A stretch of 64,000 bases of DNA from Bacteroidaceae bacterium. GTDB taxonomy: Bacteria; Bacteroidota; Bacteroidia; Bacteroidales; Bacteroidaceae. The position numbers and the translations under genes were made by a program. A model generated the notes under the pieces. The model had not been told where the DNA came from. It searched no databases and saw only the letters and a program-made list of their open reading frames with translations. Position 1 is the stretch's first letter. Each line of letters begins with the position of its first letter. The stretch lies in contig JAILQO010000032.1 of NCBI GenBank assembly GCA_024698925.1, forward strand, positions 1 to 64,000, read 5' to 3'. Below, one piece after another: positions 39,701-50,133 of this stretch.

Positions 39701-42700
39701 GACGTTTCATTTTTTTGAGTGAACTGGCGTTAGGGATAGCAAATCTCTTGAGGTATTTTTTGCAAGCGGAAGGGGTCGCCCAGTCGCTGTCATGGCGTCC
39801 ACCCACTAAGGCCTTGTGGTTCAGAACACCGTCAATTTGGTGAACCACGGCAAAGCTGGAACGTTGAAGTACCACGTTATTGAGGGTCTTCTGGCCAGTG
39901 GGCGTTTGTGGATTTCCGGACAAGTTTCCTGATGGGTCTTTGATACAAGTCATATCACGTGTCATGATGTTGCGGAGATTACCAGTGATTGAACGTTTGG
40001 GACCACCTACGTTGTCCTTAACCTTGAGCACTGTTTGGCCGCCTTCGGTTTCACGGTCAATGATGACCTTGATGAATACACCATTCTCGGAGTCATAACT
40101 GGAGGTCTGGTGCTCGGCCTCAGGAACAATGCTTTTGTCCTCAAAAACACTACCATCAACGAAGTGGCAACGGATAAAATTGCTCAAATAGGTAATCTTT
40201 GTTTGCAGACGTAGAGAGTCAGCACCATTGAGGACACGCTTACGATCATCCTCTTGAGCAGCCGGGTCGAGCTCACCTTCATCGGGATCAACGGGCAGAC
40301 TCAGATAGTCAGCGCGGATGTCATCCCATGTGGGAAGGCCGTTGGCCTCAGCTTCTGCGATGGCGGCATCAGTAGGAACAAATACGGAATAGTTATAGTT
40401 ACTCAAGAAGGAGACATTGAAGTCGATGGCACCTGATGCCTGACCTTCCCACATGTAAAGCTTGCTTGTATTGACGTTTGACGGGAAGCAAGCTTTGATG
40501 ATATCGCTGTTACCTTGGAAGTCTGTGAGATCAAAGAAAGCTTTGCAGTCTGTTCCGAACTCATTTGTGATGGTGCGATAGATACTTCTGCTGGCTGGAA
40601 TGATGGGGGAGTCGTCCAAGATGAGGGTGTGACCATTGGCCATTAGGCGGGTATTGTCTTCCGTGATGTTCACGTCAACAGTACCACGTGCGCCGCCGGT
40701 CATGCCTTCACGCTCGTTTTCCAACTGAAAACCGCCTTGTACCTTGGTGACTGTATATTGTTTGACAGGATCCGTTTCCGTGGCGTTGAATACTTTGGAG
40801 ACCTTGACAGCAGAGCCATTTTTGGTTAGGTAGTACTCGTCGGGAGATGCTGTGATAGCTTGGCCGTCCTCATGCACGATGGTATGACTTTCCAGGATGT
40901 CTCTCAGTCGGTTAAGCACCTCCTGTTTTTCAAGTTGGTCTGTACGGTAGGGAGTAGCAGTAATCTGTCCCCAGGTCGCTGGATCTGAAGGGTCTGCACC
41001 ATAGGGATAGAGCACGCGACCAGTTTGCAACGGCATACTACCCGTTGCTTTGGGAAGAAGCTCGAATCTGATGACACGAGCATGCTGGCTGGTGAAACTA
41101 ATGGGGTCATAGTAGCGAGTCAGCGCTTCGTCGCTTGGCATGAAGAAGGTGAACCATGAACGCATAGCCATTAGGTATGCAAAATAATTCATGTGCATTT
41201 CGTCCTTATTCAAGTCGGTACCATTGTTGATGGCCCATTTCATAATTTTGTTTGTAGTGCTGATATTGGCAGGACCTACGACAGAGATATAGGAAGCGGG
41301 ACCATATACCTTATTCATAATATATACGGCACCATTATTGGCGAGGATGCACTCGTCAATCTCTTTGACATCATCTGGCGTAAACATCTCTTCTTGTGAG
41401 CGGAAGTCGCGCAGAGTCTGAATTTTGCTTGGAACGGCACCCACAAAAGAGGGGAACATGATGACGTTCAGTAACTCAGCCAGGGTTCCGAGGGGGATGT
41501 AGTCGATTTTCTTGTAGAGTGCATCGAAATCACCTTCGGGTACGACAGCTTCGGGATCGGGCGCATAGGTTTCGATGAGGTCCCATCCGCCACCACCTTT
41601 GGAGAAATATTCCATCATGGTTTTGTCATTGGGGACAAACATGGAAGCCATATCCTTGCGGGGCTCATCAATGAAGTAGTATTCATTCCATCCCGGATCA
41701 TAACGCAGAGCAACTTCTTCGCCAAAATCCTTTCCATCAGGAGTGGTCTTTTGTGCTTTTCCATCTTCGCCCTTCAAAGCAAAGAATTTCTTGGTATATA
41801 CTTTTCCAGTGAACCCCGTTAGCCTAGCATAGGCTTCTGTGAGCTCGTCGTTCGGCATCGGGTAGGAATAACGTTCTAACATGTGACTGAAAATGTTGGT
41901 CTTTCCGTTGGTGCGGATGACTTCAGCCATGTTGTTCAATGGCTTCAACACCTTGTCCACTACGTTGAGGTAACCGTTTTCTGCCACGCCGTCTTTCTCA
42001 ACGATACGTGAGTTATAAATGTGTACATCACCTGTGGAACGCTTGGCACCCATGAACTTCTCGAAATCGTCATCGGTGATGCCGATCTCGGTTCGTCCCA
42101 TGTGCTCACGCGTAAAATGGAGCATCATATTGCGGGTAGCATCAGTGACAAGATAAATGCCCTTGCCGTTACCGCCTCTTGCTTCCGTGCTGTAGGGCGT
42201 CCAATAACAGGTGTCATCAGGATTGTAGCTGTACGGAACCTGATCTGCGGGCAGGAAAGTCACAGAATCAATGACATCCACATCGGTGTAACGGCGCATG
42301 TACTGTCCTGGTAAAGGTGCAGCGGTGCCGTCGCCATCTTCTGCGGAGAGGTTTTCCATCACAATGGCATTGTTTAGCATACTCGTATGGATGAGCAGCT
42401 TCTTCTGTGATGGGGATAGCTTGTCGTAGCTAGTGGCGTTATGCCACGGATTGGTTTCGGGCAGGGCTGCATTGGCCTGGTAGAATTGATTCCATGCCTC
42501 GTCGGGGGCCGCAAAGACGGTTTTGGAACCCGTCTTGCTGAGAACGTCCTTGAGGTTGCGAACGCCTTCTGGGTTCACTGCCTTGTCTTCCAAGAGCTTG
42601 AGGTAGTTGGTGAAATTACCATTTTTCTCCAACAAAGAGTAGATGTTCTCAGAGAGCCAGTCGGGTTTATCATCGTCTAGCTTGTACTCATCTACGCAAG

Positions 42701-42779
42701 CCCACACAAGACCACAGAATGCCATCATGCACAAAGCGCGTGATGCATGCCTGCCGAATGTGTAAAATCGGTCTTTCAT
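39693..42779 (-). CDS. Large multi-domain FAS1 lipoprotein, first gene of the SusCD operon
   Basis: A 1028-residue surface lipoprotein from ATG 42779 (lipobox LVWAC, Cys28); 42785 and 42842 are alternative starts, but the signal peptide begins only at MKDRFYTFGRH. Several FAS1 units can be seen: SKTVFAAPDEAWNQFY with NGYLNVVDKVLKP, then KDMASMFVPNDKTMMEYF with NGAVYIMNKVYGP, then WFTFFMPSDEALTRYY, and finally YNYSVFVPTDAAIAEAEANG. That makes about four domains, an unusually long protein for this group. It likely displays glycan- or protein-binding modules beside the SusC channel encoded next, whose start it overlaps by 8 nt. A structural or adhesive role is an alternative. Confidence 0.85.
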   Translation of the reverse strand: MKDRFYTFGRHASRALCMMAFCGLVWACVDEYKLDDDKPDWLSENIYSLLEKNGNFTNYLKLLEDKAVNPEGVRNLKDVLSKTGSKTVFAAPDEAWNQFYQANAALPETNPWHNATSYDKLSPSQKKLLIHTSMLNNAIVMENLSAEDGDGTAAPLPGQYMRRYTDVDVIDSVTFLPADQVPYSYNPDDTCYWTPYSTEARGGNGKGIYLVTDATRNMMLHFTREHMGRTEIGITDDDFEKFMGAKRSTGDVHIYNSRIVEKDGVAENGYLNVVDKVLKPLNNMAEVIRTNGKTNIFSHMLERYSYPMPNDELTEAYARLTGFTGKVYTKKFFALKGEDGKAQKTTPDGKDFGEEVALRYDPGWNEYYFIDEPRKDMASMFVPNDKTMMEYFSKGGGGWDLIETYAPDPEAVVPEGDFDALYKKIDYIPLGTLAELLNVIMFPSFVGAVPSKIQTLRDFRSQEEMFTPDDVKEIDECILANNGAVYIMNKVYGPASYISVVGPANISTTNKIMKWAINNGTDLNKDEMHMNYFAYLMAMRSWFTFFMPSDEALTRYYDPISFTSQHARVIRFELLPKATGSMPLQTGRVLYPYGADPSDPATWGQITATPYRTDQLEKQEVLNRLRDILESHTIVHEDGQAITASPDEYYLTKNGSAVKVSKVFNATETDPVKQYTVTKVQGGFQLENEREGMTGGARGTVDVNITEDNTRLMANGHTLILDDSPIIPASRSIYRTITNEFGTDCKAFFDLTDFQGNSDIIKACFPSNVNTSKLYMWEGQASGAIDFNVSFLSNYNYSVFVPTDAAIAEAEANGLPTWDDIRADYLSLPVDPDEGELDPAAQEDDRKRVLNGADSLRLQTKITYLSNFIRCHFVDGSVFEDKSIVPEAEHQTSSYDSENGVFIKVIIDRETEGGQTVLKVKDNVGGPKRSITGNLRNIMTRDMTCIKDPSGNLSGNPQTPTGQKTLNNVVLQRSSFAVVHQIDGVLNHKALVGGRHDSDWATPSACKKYLKRFAIPNASSLKKMKRHE

Positions 42780-42885
42780 ACACATTGAATTTGAGATTAT
42801 TAATTGATATTGCGATCTAAGAATAGTTAGCTCATTTTTCACCCTAAAAGGGTGTTCGCAGCGCCTTTTCGTCGCTACTAAGCGC

Positions 42886-42893
42886 CAAAATTA
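42886..42893 (-). promoter_or_regulatory. Probable -7 box of the FAS1-SusCD operon
   Basis: The minus strand reads TAATTTTG, matching TAnnTTTG, about 107 nt before the chosen ATG. No TTTG is found at the usual 20-nt distance, so an activator may be needed. An AAAAGGGTG/CGCCTTTTC pair at about 42846-42870 could form a weak leader hairpin. Confidence 0.4.
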
Positions 42894-42999
42894 AGGCTTT
42901 TTTGTTTTAGGTGTACCATTTACATCCAATTATTCCCCTTTAATTAACGTTATTTAAGAAATGAACTTCTAACAATGTTAACTCGATGCCCATCATAAC

Positions 43000-43027
43000 A
43001 AAAGGGCCGCTGTGGTTGGCGGCCCTT
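43000..43027 (-). terminator. Terminator after the GH43-like gene
   Basis: GGGCCGC (43004-43010) pairs with GCGGCCC (43019-43025), extended by AA/TT, and is followed on the minus strand by TTTTGTTATG. It separates the GH43-like gene from the FAS1-SusCD operon. Confidence 0.8.
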
Positions 43028-43056
43028 GCGAATTGAGGATGTGATAAAGGGATGTA

Positions 43057-44040
43057 TTAGTTGTTCGGGAAGGCTTTAAGGAGTCGCTTAAGCTCCTTAG
43101 ATGTGATGGCAATGACTGTGCCATGGCGCGGAGTAAAAGCGCCTTCTGTCTTGGTGTCCTGCACCTGCTTAAACGTTTTTAGGTCATTACTTTTGCAGAA
43201 CTGATAGTGCCCGCTTGTATAACAGTCGTACATCAAAACCCATGTCCCATCATGGAGACGGAAAACTCCAGATCCTTCTACTTGTTTGTTAGTATCTTGG
43301 CACCATCCGGGTTGCAGCTCCCAGGTGAGGCCATTGTAGAAGTCTTTAGCTATAAACTGCTTGATGCCCTTCTGCTGAGCACCTTCTGTCTTGAAGAAAA
43401 TATGTAGCAGTCCCTCGTCATCTTGAACGATGTCAGTGTCAATGCTGGCGCTTTTCATGTCAAAGAGTAGCTGCGGCTCGCCTTCAAGATCGCTGAAGTC
43501 CTTGTTGGCATATGCCCAATAAACGCGATCATAAGGACATGAACCGTCATCGGTAAGGATGGAGAAATAGACGATGTATTTGCCTGTACGTTTATCGTAG
43601 ATTGTCTGTGGCGCCCAAACACGTGTGACGTGCTCAAACATAGTCCCTTTGTAGCGTTCAGGGAAGTGAACAGTGTGAGATTGCCAGTTTACGAGGTTCT
43701 TTGATCGCATCAGTACCATGCCTCGATTGCTGCTCCATCCAAGGCTGCTTTTCATGTCCGTGACGACCATATAAAACCAACCACATTTACCACGCAAAAT
43801 GTGAGGGTCGCGTACGCAACCGGTGCGGGCAATGTCTGCAGAGGCAATGATGGGCTTGCCGTTGTTCAGCGGAGTGTAGTTCCATCCATCCTCGGAAATA
43901 GCATAGCAAATCTGTTCATGTTCAGGAGCATTGCCTGTAAAATAGGTGAAAAGATAAGCCGATGTCTTTGTTTTTGCATTGAGCGATGTGGCTGCGATGA
44001 CTGTCAACGCAAGCCAAAGTGTGTGACGAAGTGTTCTCAT
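43057..44040 (-). CDS. GH43-like five-bladed beta-propeller glycosidase, exported
   Basis: A 327-residue protein with a signal peptide (ending about SLNA). RDPHILRGKCGWFYMVVTD is the first-blade motif of clan GH-F enzymes, with the Asp of RDP as general base. VWAPQTIYDKRTGKYIVYF is the second blade, SIDTDIV fits the pKa-tuning Asp, and VEGSGVFRLHDGTWVLMYD holds the probable acid Glu. Family GH43 enzymes mostly release arabinose or xylose from plant polysaccharides. It is 25 nt after the penicillin-binding protein gene, with no promoter of its own seen, and ends in a terminator, so it is not part of the SusCD transcript. Exact activity is unknown. Confidence 0.85.
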   Translation of the reverse strand: MRTLRHTLWLALTVIAATSLNAKTKTSAYLFTYFTGNAPEHEQICYAISEDGWNYTPLNNGKPIIASADIARTGCVRDPHILRGKCGWFYMVVTDMKSSLGWSSNRGMVLMRSKNLVNWQSHTVHFPERYKGTMFEHVTRVWAPQTIYDKRTGKYIVYFSILTDDGSCPYDRVYWAYANKDFSDLEGEPQLLFDMKSASIDTDIVQDDEGLLHIFFKTEGAQQKGIKQFIAKDFYNGLTWELQPGWCQDTNKQVEGSGVFRLHDGTWVLMYDCYTSGHYQFCKSNDLKTFKQVQDTKTEGAFTPRHGTVIAITSKELKRLLKAFPNN

Positions 44041-44065
44041 TGTTTGCGAATTTAGTTAGAATTTG

Positions 44066-46480
44066 TCATTGAATTTCAAAAGTGTCAATAGTTAGTGGAA
44101 CGATGCCCTCGTTCTCGACTTCTATAGTTTCTCCAAAGTCGATGTCTTCAAGTGTTCCAATGGTGTCAAGGGAGATGCTGTCTCTACGCCAATCGTCATA
44201 GCCGCTACACTCACTGTCGGCTCGTGTTTGGGAATCTGCAGGTGGCGCAAACTGGACACAGTATTTTTCTAAATCGGGGTCTTGTAGAACTTTGGCAATG
44301 AACTTCCCGAAGATTGGTAGCGCAGTGCGACTTCCCTGCCCAAGCTCGCCCGTGCGGAAATGAATACAGCGGTATTCGCCGCCGACCCACCCGCCGGCTA
44401 CTAGGCGGGGCGTAACCCCTACGAACCACGCATCTGAATGATTGTTGGATGTGCCGGTTTTGCCGCCGAACTGTGTCTTGTTCAAAACGGGGTTGATGTA
44501 TTGCCATAAGGCCGCAGATGTCCCGCCGGGCTCTGTTAGACCTCCCCTTAGCATCTGCTGCATGAGGTAGGCAGTACGGTATGTGATAACTTGCTTCTGT
44601 ACGTTCTTTTCCTCAAAAATGATAGCCCCGTCCCGATCGATTATTTTTGTGATGAGAATAGGCGCGCTATAACGACCGTCATTGATGACGGTGCAGTACG
44701 CGTTTACCAAATCTTCGAGTTTAACATCGCTGGCCCCAAGACTGAGAGCAGGCACTTCTTCGAGTTTTGATTTGATGCCCATGGAGTGGGCCGTCTTGGC
44801 GATGTTATGAATGCCTACTTCCATGGCCAACTTGACAGCGATGCTATTGGTACTCTGCGCGAAAGCACGCTTGAGCGTCATGTTCTCTTCTGAGAAGTAA
44901 CCGTTGGCGTTGTGTGGAGCCCATGTGCCTTGTTTGCCTTTGCTATTATGGTCATACGAGACATAGCTGTCCATACGGCGGTCGCAAGGTTTGTAGTTCC
45001 GGTTCATGGCTTCTGTGTAGACGAAGAGCTTGAAGGTGGAACCAGGCTGTCGTAGGGCTGTCACTTTATCGTATTTCCATGAGTTGAAATCTATATCGCC
45101 TACCCATGCCTTAACCTCGCGGGTCTGCGGCTCAATGGCGATGAAACCGCAGTGAAGGAAACTTACCATGTAGCGGATGGAGTCCATTGTAGAGAGCTCA
45201 CGGACTTCTGGTCCATCGTAGGTGAAGACCTTTACAGGGTGGGGGAGATTCATGTAGTAATCTATGCTGTCTGAGTCATGCGGAAAACGTTGACGGAGAT
45301 GCTTGTAACGTTCTGTCTTTTGTGCGATTCTATCGATGAAATGGGGTATTTCTTGATGATGAACATCCTGCCAGGGACTCATCCCGCGCCAATGCTCATC
45401 GAAGCGCTTCTGGAGGATTCTCATCTGTTCGAGAACGGCGGCTTCTGCATAACGTTGCATCCTTGAATCAACAGTGGTGTAGATTTTCAAACCATCAGCG
45501 TATAGGTCGAGCCTTGTATGGTCATAACCGCGTATATCCCCATTCATGCAAAGGCTATCTACGTAGTCCTGAAGCTGGTTGCGGAAATAGGGCGCAATGC
45601 CTTCTTCGCTGTTTTCAATATGTGCTTCTTTGCAGATGATGGGAATCGCCAGAAAGCTGTCGAGTTGCGCCTTGGTTGTCATCGTATTGTTAATGAGAAG
45701 GCCTCCCTGATGATAGAGATTTTGTAGTACAATATTGCGACGGGCGATAGCATTTTCTGGATGTCGTCGAGGGTTGTAGTAGCTGGTGGCCTTTAAAAGC
45801 CCGACAAGTGTCGCTGCCTGTTCATAGGTGAGTTCTGCAGGGGTGGTTCCGAAGTAAGTACGGGCTGCGGTTTTGATGCCAAAACTATTAGAACCAAAAT
45901 CCACGGTGTTGAGGTACATCGTTAGGATTTCTTCTTTCGTGAAAACCACCTCTAATTTGAATGCAACAATCCATTCCTTGGCTTTCATCACGAGAATCTT
46001 CACACCCGGTATGTGTCCTAGTAGGCCTGTGCTATATTGTGTGCGTACGCGGAACAAATTTTTTGCAAGTTGTTGTGTGATGGTGCTCGCTCCGCGTGCA
46101 CGTCCATGTGCCATATCTTTCAGTGCGGCGAAAAGACCTGCAATATCAACTCCGTGGTGACGATAAAAACGTTCGTCCTCAGTGGCAATGAGTGTCCGGA
46201 TGAGAATTGGACTGATTTCCTCGTAAGTGACAGGTGTGCGATTTTCGCTAAAGAAGCGCCCCATTAGTACACTGTCGGATGTATAGACTTCACTGGCTTC
46301 CTTGGTGATTGGATCTTTAATTTGTTTGATGCTTGGAGATCTTCCAAAGAGCCATAAGAGGTTGATATCTACGGCAATCAGGACCAATGCAAACGCCACG
46401 ATGCATGTAAACATCCACGCCATGATACGTTTATACCATGGTCCATCATAAATCATATGGAGGATATGCTTTACATTCAT
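44066..46480 (-). CDS. Penicillin-binding protein 1A-type bifunctional peptidoglycan synthase
   Basis: An 804-residue inner-membrane protein (one N-terminal membrane segment, [15 protein letters not shown]). The transglycosylase domain has [12 protein letters not shown] and [14 protein letters not shown]; the transpeptidase domain has STFK (active-site Ser), STNS and KTGTSN. It polymerises glycan strands and cross-links the wall. ATG 46480 forms an ATGA overlap with the miaA stop and is preferred to ATG 46492. The tail after KTG is about 110 residues, acidic and low in complexity, ending [11 protein letters not shown]. It closes the lpx-miaA gene run. Confidence 0.93.
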   Translation of the reverse strand: MNVKHILHMIYDGPWYKRIMAWMFTCIVAFALVLIAVDINLLWLFGRSPSIKQIKDPITKEASEVYTSDSVLMGRFFSENRTPVTYEEISPILIRTLIATEDERFYRHHGVDIAGLFAALKDMAHGRARGASTITQQLAKNLFRVRTQYSTGLLGHIPGVKILVMKAKEWIVAFKLEVVFTKEEILTMYLNTVDFGSNSFGIKTAARTYFGTTPAELTYEQAATLVGLLKATSYYNPRRHPENAIARRNIVLQNLYHQGGLLINNTMTTKAQLDSFLAIPIICKEAHIENSEEGIAPYFRNQLQDYVDSLCMNGDIRGYDHTRLDLYADGLKIYTTVDSRMQRYAEAAVLEQMRILQKRFDEHWRGMSPWQDVHHQEIPHFIDRIAQKTERYKHLRQRFPHDSDSIDYYMNLPHPVKVFTYDGPEVRELSTMDSIRYMVSFLHCGFIAIEPQTREVKAWVGDIDFNSWKYDKVTALRQPGSTFKLFVYTEAMNRNYKPCDRRMDSYVSYDHNSKGKQGTWAPHNANGYFSEENMTLKRAFAQSTNSIAVKLAMEVGIHNIAKTAHSMGIKSKLEEVPALSLGASDVKLEDLVNAYCTVINDGRYSAPILITKIIDRDGAIIFEEKNVQKQVITYRTAYLMQQMLRGGLTEPGGTSAALWQYINPVLNKTQFGGKTGTSNNHSDAWFVGVTPRLVAGGWVGGEYRCIHFRTGELGQGSRTALPIFGKFIAKVLQDPDLEKYCVQFAPPADSQTRADSECSGYDDWRRDSISLDTIGTLEDIDFGETIEVENEGIVPLTIDTFEIQ

Positions 46481-47331
46481 AGGTCTATCCATTGGATTTC
46501 TTTGTCGTGTTTAAACCATGTCATTTGTTTTTTTGCATATACACGCGTGTTCTTTTTGATTCTTTCAACCGCAAACGGAAGCTCCCAGCGCCCGTCGAGA
46601 ACTTGGAATAGTTCTTTATATCCCACAGTGTTGAGGGCATTCTCATGACGGTAGGGTAACATGCGACGAGCCTCGTCTAAGAACCCGTTTTCCATCATTT
46701 GATCCACGCGCAGATTAATGCGTTCAAAGAGGTTGGCGCGTTCGCGACGTAGTCCTATTTTTTGAATATGAAACGGACGTTTTTTTTGTGTGGCGGTGCG
46801 AAAACTTGTGAATGGTTTGCCCGTCTGGTAGCAGATTTCCAGTGCATGCACGATGCGCTTGGCGTTTTTGAGGTCCACCTGCGCGTAATAGGCTGGATCT
46901 AAAAGGCGTAGTTCTGCCTTGAGAGTTTCTAATCCTTCTGTAGCGAGGCGATGGCGCAATAGTGCTCGTGTATCGTCTTCCACAGTCGGGATGTCGTCAA
47001 TGCCATTGCAAACAGCATCGATATACATCATTGAACCTCCGCTCATTACAAGCGTGTCGTGTGTCTGGAAGAGTTGCTTGGTAAGTACCATCACTTCAGA
47101 TTCGAATCGTGCTGCACTATAGTAATCAGTGATATCTAATGTGCCGACGAAATAGTGCTTAATGCGCGCCAGTTGGGTAAGGGTTGGTGCGGCGGTGCCT
47201 ATGGGCAGGTCTCGATAAAGTTGCCGACTATCAGCGTTGATGATAGGGCTGCCAACACGCTCCGCATATTCCAATGCATACTCGGTTTTACCGACTGCTG
47301 TGGGGCCCAGAATGACAACGAGCGTTTTCAT
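46477..47331 (-). CDS. miaA: tRNA dimethylallyltransferase
   Basis: A 284-residue enzyme that transfers the dimethylallyl group to A37 of tRNAs reading codons starting with U. The N-terminus [20 protein letters not shown] has the P-loop GPTAVGKT, followed by [16 protein letters not shown] (substrate and magnesium site) and [11 protein letters not shown]. The start at 47331 puts the P-loop at the normal place and lies 7 nt past the upstream stop; an upstream ATG at 47397 would overlap that gene. Its stop overlaps the PBP start as ATGA. Confidence 0.95.
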   Translation of the reverse strand: MKTLVVILGPTAVGKTEYALEYAERVGSPIINADSRQLYRDLPIGTAAPTLTQLARIKHYFVGTLDITDYYSAARFESEVMVLTKQLFQTHDTLVMSGGSMMYIDAVCNGIDDIPTVEDDTRALLRHRLATEGLETLKAELRLLDPAYYAQVDLKNAKRIVHALEICYQTGKPFTSFRTATQKKRPFHIQKIGLRRERANLFERINLRVDQMMENGFLDEARRMLPYRHENALNTVGYKELFQVLDGRWELPFAVERIKKNTRVYAKKQMTWFKHDKEIQWIDL

Positions 47332-47338
47332 GTGCGTC

Positions 47339-47887
47339 TCAACCTTCAGTGAAATCGAAGCCTTCGAGGTCGATTTCTTCGATGTCGAACAATTCATCGT
47401 CTGTCGGTTCTATCTCATCATCTTCGGCTACTGAAACGGAGGCTAAAATACCGGTGGAACCGTTGTTTTTTGTTGGATAGGGAGCCTCTTCTGGCTTGCT
47501 GATTTCAAGAGCAGGAGCCAAGCCATGGCGGCGTTTACAGAGGGGCTCGTCGATGTGTTTACCGTATGCAATGTGTGTGATTTCCATGAGGAGACCACGG
47601 TTTCTGTCTGCGTCAAAGATATATTGAAGGCGTTGTCCTTCATCATCCAAGAAATCTCCTAGTTCCACTTCGTCCATCGTGTCATCCTCGTAGCTGCGCT
47701 CGGGAATGGTGTGATCCCGATGCCATCGTTCATCACAGATATAAAAAATGGACGGCTTGTGCTCGCCCCATTCACAAGTACGACGGATAAGACGATGCAA
47801 ATCCGCAAAGGTTGCATCGGACTCGATTTGGAGTTCAAAGGCAAAGTCCTCGACTTCAGGGCTGACGGCAGTGATGGTGTAGAGCAT
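47339..47887 (-). CDS. pRiA4b ORF-3-like protein
   Basis: A 182-residue acidic protein. The first 110 residues ([55 protein letters not shown]) match the plasmid pRiA4b ORF-3 family, a small alpha/beta fold also found in IS1096 passenger proteins, with no established function. The C-terminal third is rich in Asp and Glu ([20 protein letters not shown]) and probably disordered. It sits between lpxA (39 nt) and miaA (7 nt), an arrangement I recall from other Bacteroidales. Confidence 0.75.
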   Translation of the reverse strand: MLYTITAVSPEVEDFAFELQIESDATFADLHRLIRRTCEWGEHKPSIFYICDERWHRDHTIPERSYEDDTMDEVELGDFLDDEGQRLQYIFDADRNRGLLMEITHIAYGKHIDEPLCKRRHGLAPALEISKPEEAPYPTKNNGSTGILASVSVAEDDEIEPTDDELFDIEEIDLEGFDFTEG

Positions 47888-47926
47888 AACTTTTTGTTTT
47901 CGGAAAGCCCTCAGAAACTATTACAA

Positions 47927-48697
47927 TCAATGAACAAAACCTCGCTTCTTGGTGTCGTCGATGAAGTCTAGAATATATCTGATTTCATCGGTCATTGGCA
48001 ATTCTTTCTGAATCGTCTCAATCGCTTCTGCGAGTGCCATGCCACCTTGATAAATAATGCGATAAGCTTCATGAATGGTGTTGATGGTTTCGCGCTCAAA
48101 ATTGCGGCGACGTAATCCTACGATATTGAGACCGTAATATTGGGCGGGGTTGTGGGCACAGATGGTGTACGGGAGAATACTTTGTGAGGCTCCTGTGCCG
48201 CCACCGACCATTGTATATCCGCCAATTCGGCAGAATTGGTGAATTAATACGCAGGCTGAAAGAATGGCATGGTCGTCCACAATCACTTCGCCTGCAAGCT
48301 TTGTGCAGTTTCCGATAATTACATCGTTGCCAACGAATGTGTCGTGTGCTACATGGCATCCTTCCATCAGTAGGTTCCCTGATCCGACGACGGTCTTGCC
48401 CTTGGAAGCGGTACCACGGTTGATAGTAACGTTTTCGCGAATCTTGTTGTTGTCGCCTATGATGGCCAGCGAGTCTTCGCCAACGAACTTCAGATCCTGA
48501 GGCGTGCCGCTGATAACGCAACCTGGATGGAAAATGTTTCCATTGCCAATGCGTGCACCATATAGAATGGTGACGTTGTTCATAAGTACGTTGTTATCAC
48601 CAATCTCTACGTTTCTGTCAATGTAGCAGAATGGGCCAATTTCCACGTTTTTGCCAATCTTGGCTTCGGGGTGGATATATGCGAGAGGACTTATCAT
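47927..48697 (-). CDS. lpxA: Acyl-ACP--UDP-N-acetylglucosamine O-acyltransferase
   Basis: A 256-residue cytoplasmic trimeric enzyme that puts the first acyl chain on UDP-GlcNAc in lipid A synthesis. The left-handed beta-helix is visible as hexapeptide repeats (YIHPEAKIGKNVEIGPFCYI), and the catalytic His lies in GCHVAHDTFVGN. The C-terminal helices (EAYRIIYQGGMALAEAIETI) match LpxA. It follows lpxC/fabZ by 32 nt. Confidence 0.96.
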   Translation of the reverse strand: MISPLAYIHPEAKIGKNVEIGPFCYIDRNVEIGDNNVLMNNVTILYGARIGNGNIFHPGCVISGTPQDLKFVGEDSLAIIGDNNKIRENVTINRGTASKGKTVVGSGNLLMEGCHVAHDTFVGNDVIIGNCTKLAGEVIVDDHAILSACVLIHQFCRIGGYTMVGGGTGASQSILPYTICAHNPAQYYGLNIVGLRRRNFERETINTIHEAYRIIYQGGMALAEAIETIQKELPMTDEIRYILDFIDDTKKRGFVH

Positions 48698-48729
48698 TTC
48701 GATAAAGGTTATGAATAATTCGACTCAAT

Positions 48730-50115
48730 TTAAGCGTTCTTAATGACTTGTGCGACGAGGTCTGCTTCTGCAACGATGTTTTCGCCTACGAAGACATAAC
48801 CGTGCATTTGGGCGATGCTGTGGCGGAAGGGCGCTGTGAAGCGAGCTTTGAAGAGGAGAGTGTCGCCGGGAACTACTTTCTGTGTAAATTTGACGTTGTC
48901 AATACGCAAGAAATATGTACTGTAGTTCTCAGGATCTTCGAGGTTGTTAAGGACTAACAGACCACCTGTTTGCGCGAGGGCTTCTACCAGTAATACGCCT
49001 GGCATGACGGGCTCGTCGGGAAAATGTCCTTGGAAGAATGGCTCGTTTCCGGAGACGTTCTTGACGGCGACGATACTATTGGCATCCATCTCGATGGCTT
49101 TATCTACGAGGAGCATCGGATAGCGATGGGGTAGTAACTGTTTGATGCGTTTGATGTCCATGATGGGCATCTTGTTGGGATCGTAGAAGGGTGCTTGTAT
49201 CTTATGAGTACGAATCTCTTTGCGCATCAGACGCGCAAACTTATTGTTGATGGTGTGTCCTGGCCGGGTGGCGATGATGCGACCTTTGATTGGTTTGCCA
49301 ATGAGTGCCATGTCGCCAATGATATCGAGGAGTTTGTGGCGGGCGGGCTCGTTCTCCCATTGCAGGGGACGTGTTTGGAGGTATCCCAGTTCGGTGGCGT
49401 CATGGTAGTCGGCGCCAATGCGGTCTGCGAGTTCGTTCAGCTCCTCCTGTGTCTTCTGATTCTCGTAAATTACAATGGCATTATCAAGGTCACCGCCTTT
49501 GATGAGCCCTGCCTCTAACATCATCTCTACCTCACGGACAAAGCAGAATGTGCGGGCCGGGGCTATCTCGGCTTCAAAATTGGCCATGTCATCCAAGGTG
49601 GCGAACTGACTGCTCAGCACCTTCGACTTAAAGGCAATCATAGCCGTGATGCTAAACTGCTCATCTGGAAGGATGGTGATTACAGATCCTGTTTGTTCGT
49701 CACGCACCTCAATTTTCTTATGGACGATATAGTAATCCTTAGGCGCATTCTGCTCCACGACGCCAACATTGCGAATGTTTTGTACGTAGATTTCAGCAGA
49801 ACCATCAAGGATTGGCACTTCGGGGCCATTGACTTGAATAAGACAGTTGTCGACTCCCAGTGCATAGAGCGCTGCGAGGGCGTGTTCCACCGTACTGCAA
49901 CGGACATCGCCCTTGGCTAGGACGGTGCCGCGTGTTGTCTCTACGACATTCTCGGCGATGGCGTCAATGATTGGTTCCTTGGGGAGGTCGATGCGTTGGA
50001 TCTTGTAACCGTGGTTTTCGGGGGCGGGATTGAAGGTAACGACGAGGTTAAGCCCCGTGTGAAGGCCTTTTCCATGTAGCGTAAAACTACCGCCTAAGGT
50101 GTTTTGCTTTAACAC
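48730..50115 (-). CDS. lpxC-fabZ: Bifunctional UDP-3-O-acyl-GlcNAc deacetylase / 3-hydroxyacyl-ACP dehydratase
   Basis: A 461-residue fusion typical of Bacteroidota. Residues about 1-300 are LpxC, the zinc deacetylase committing to lipid A (STVEHALAALYALG with the first zinc His; HKLLDIIGDMALIG with the later His and Asp). Residues about 315-461 are FabZ, which dehydrates hydroxyacyl-ACP (RYPMLLVDKAIEMD; EPFFQGHFPDEPVMPGVLLV with the catalytic His, then Glu in VEALAQTGG). The start codon is GTG (encoding M-L-K-Q), supported by the conserved N-terminal MLKQNTL sequence. lpxD ends 18 nt upstream. Confidence 0.96.
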   Translation of the reverse strand: MLKQNTLGGSFTLHGKGLHTGLNLVVTFNPAPENHGYKIQRIDLPKEPIIDAIAENVVETTRGTVLAKGDVRCSTVEHALAALYALGVDNCLIQVNGPEVPILDGSAEIYVQNIRNVGVVEQNAPKDYYIVHKKIEVRDEQTGSVITILPDEQFSITAMIAFKSKVLSSQFATLDDMANFEAEIAPARTFCFVREVEMMLEAGLIKGGDLDNAIVIYENQKTQEELNELADRIGADYHDATELGYLQTRPLQWENEPARHKLLDIIGDMALIGKPIKGRIIATRPGHTINNKFARLMRKEIRTHKIQAPFYDPNKMPIMDIKRIKQLLPHRYPMLLVDKAIEMDANSIVAVKNVSGNEPFFQGHFPDEPVMPGVLLVEALAQTGGLLVLNNLEDPENYSTYFLRIDNVKFTQKVVPGDTLLFKARFTAPFRHSIAQMHGYVFVGENIVAEADLVAQVIKNA

Positions 50116-50133
50116 AATATCTGGAATTTCAAG

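Noticed and set aside
43057-44040. GH43-like gene as first gene of the FAS1-SusCD operon
   Set aside because: A good terminator at 43000-43027 and a separate -7 box at 42886-42893 lie between them.
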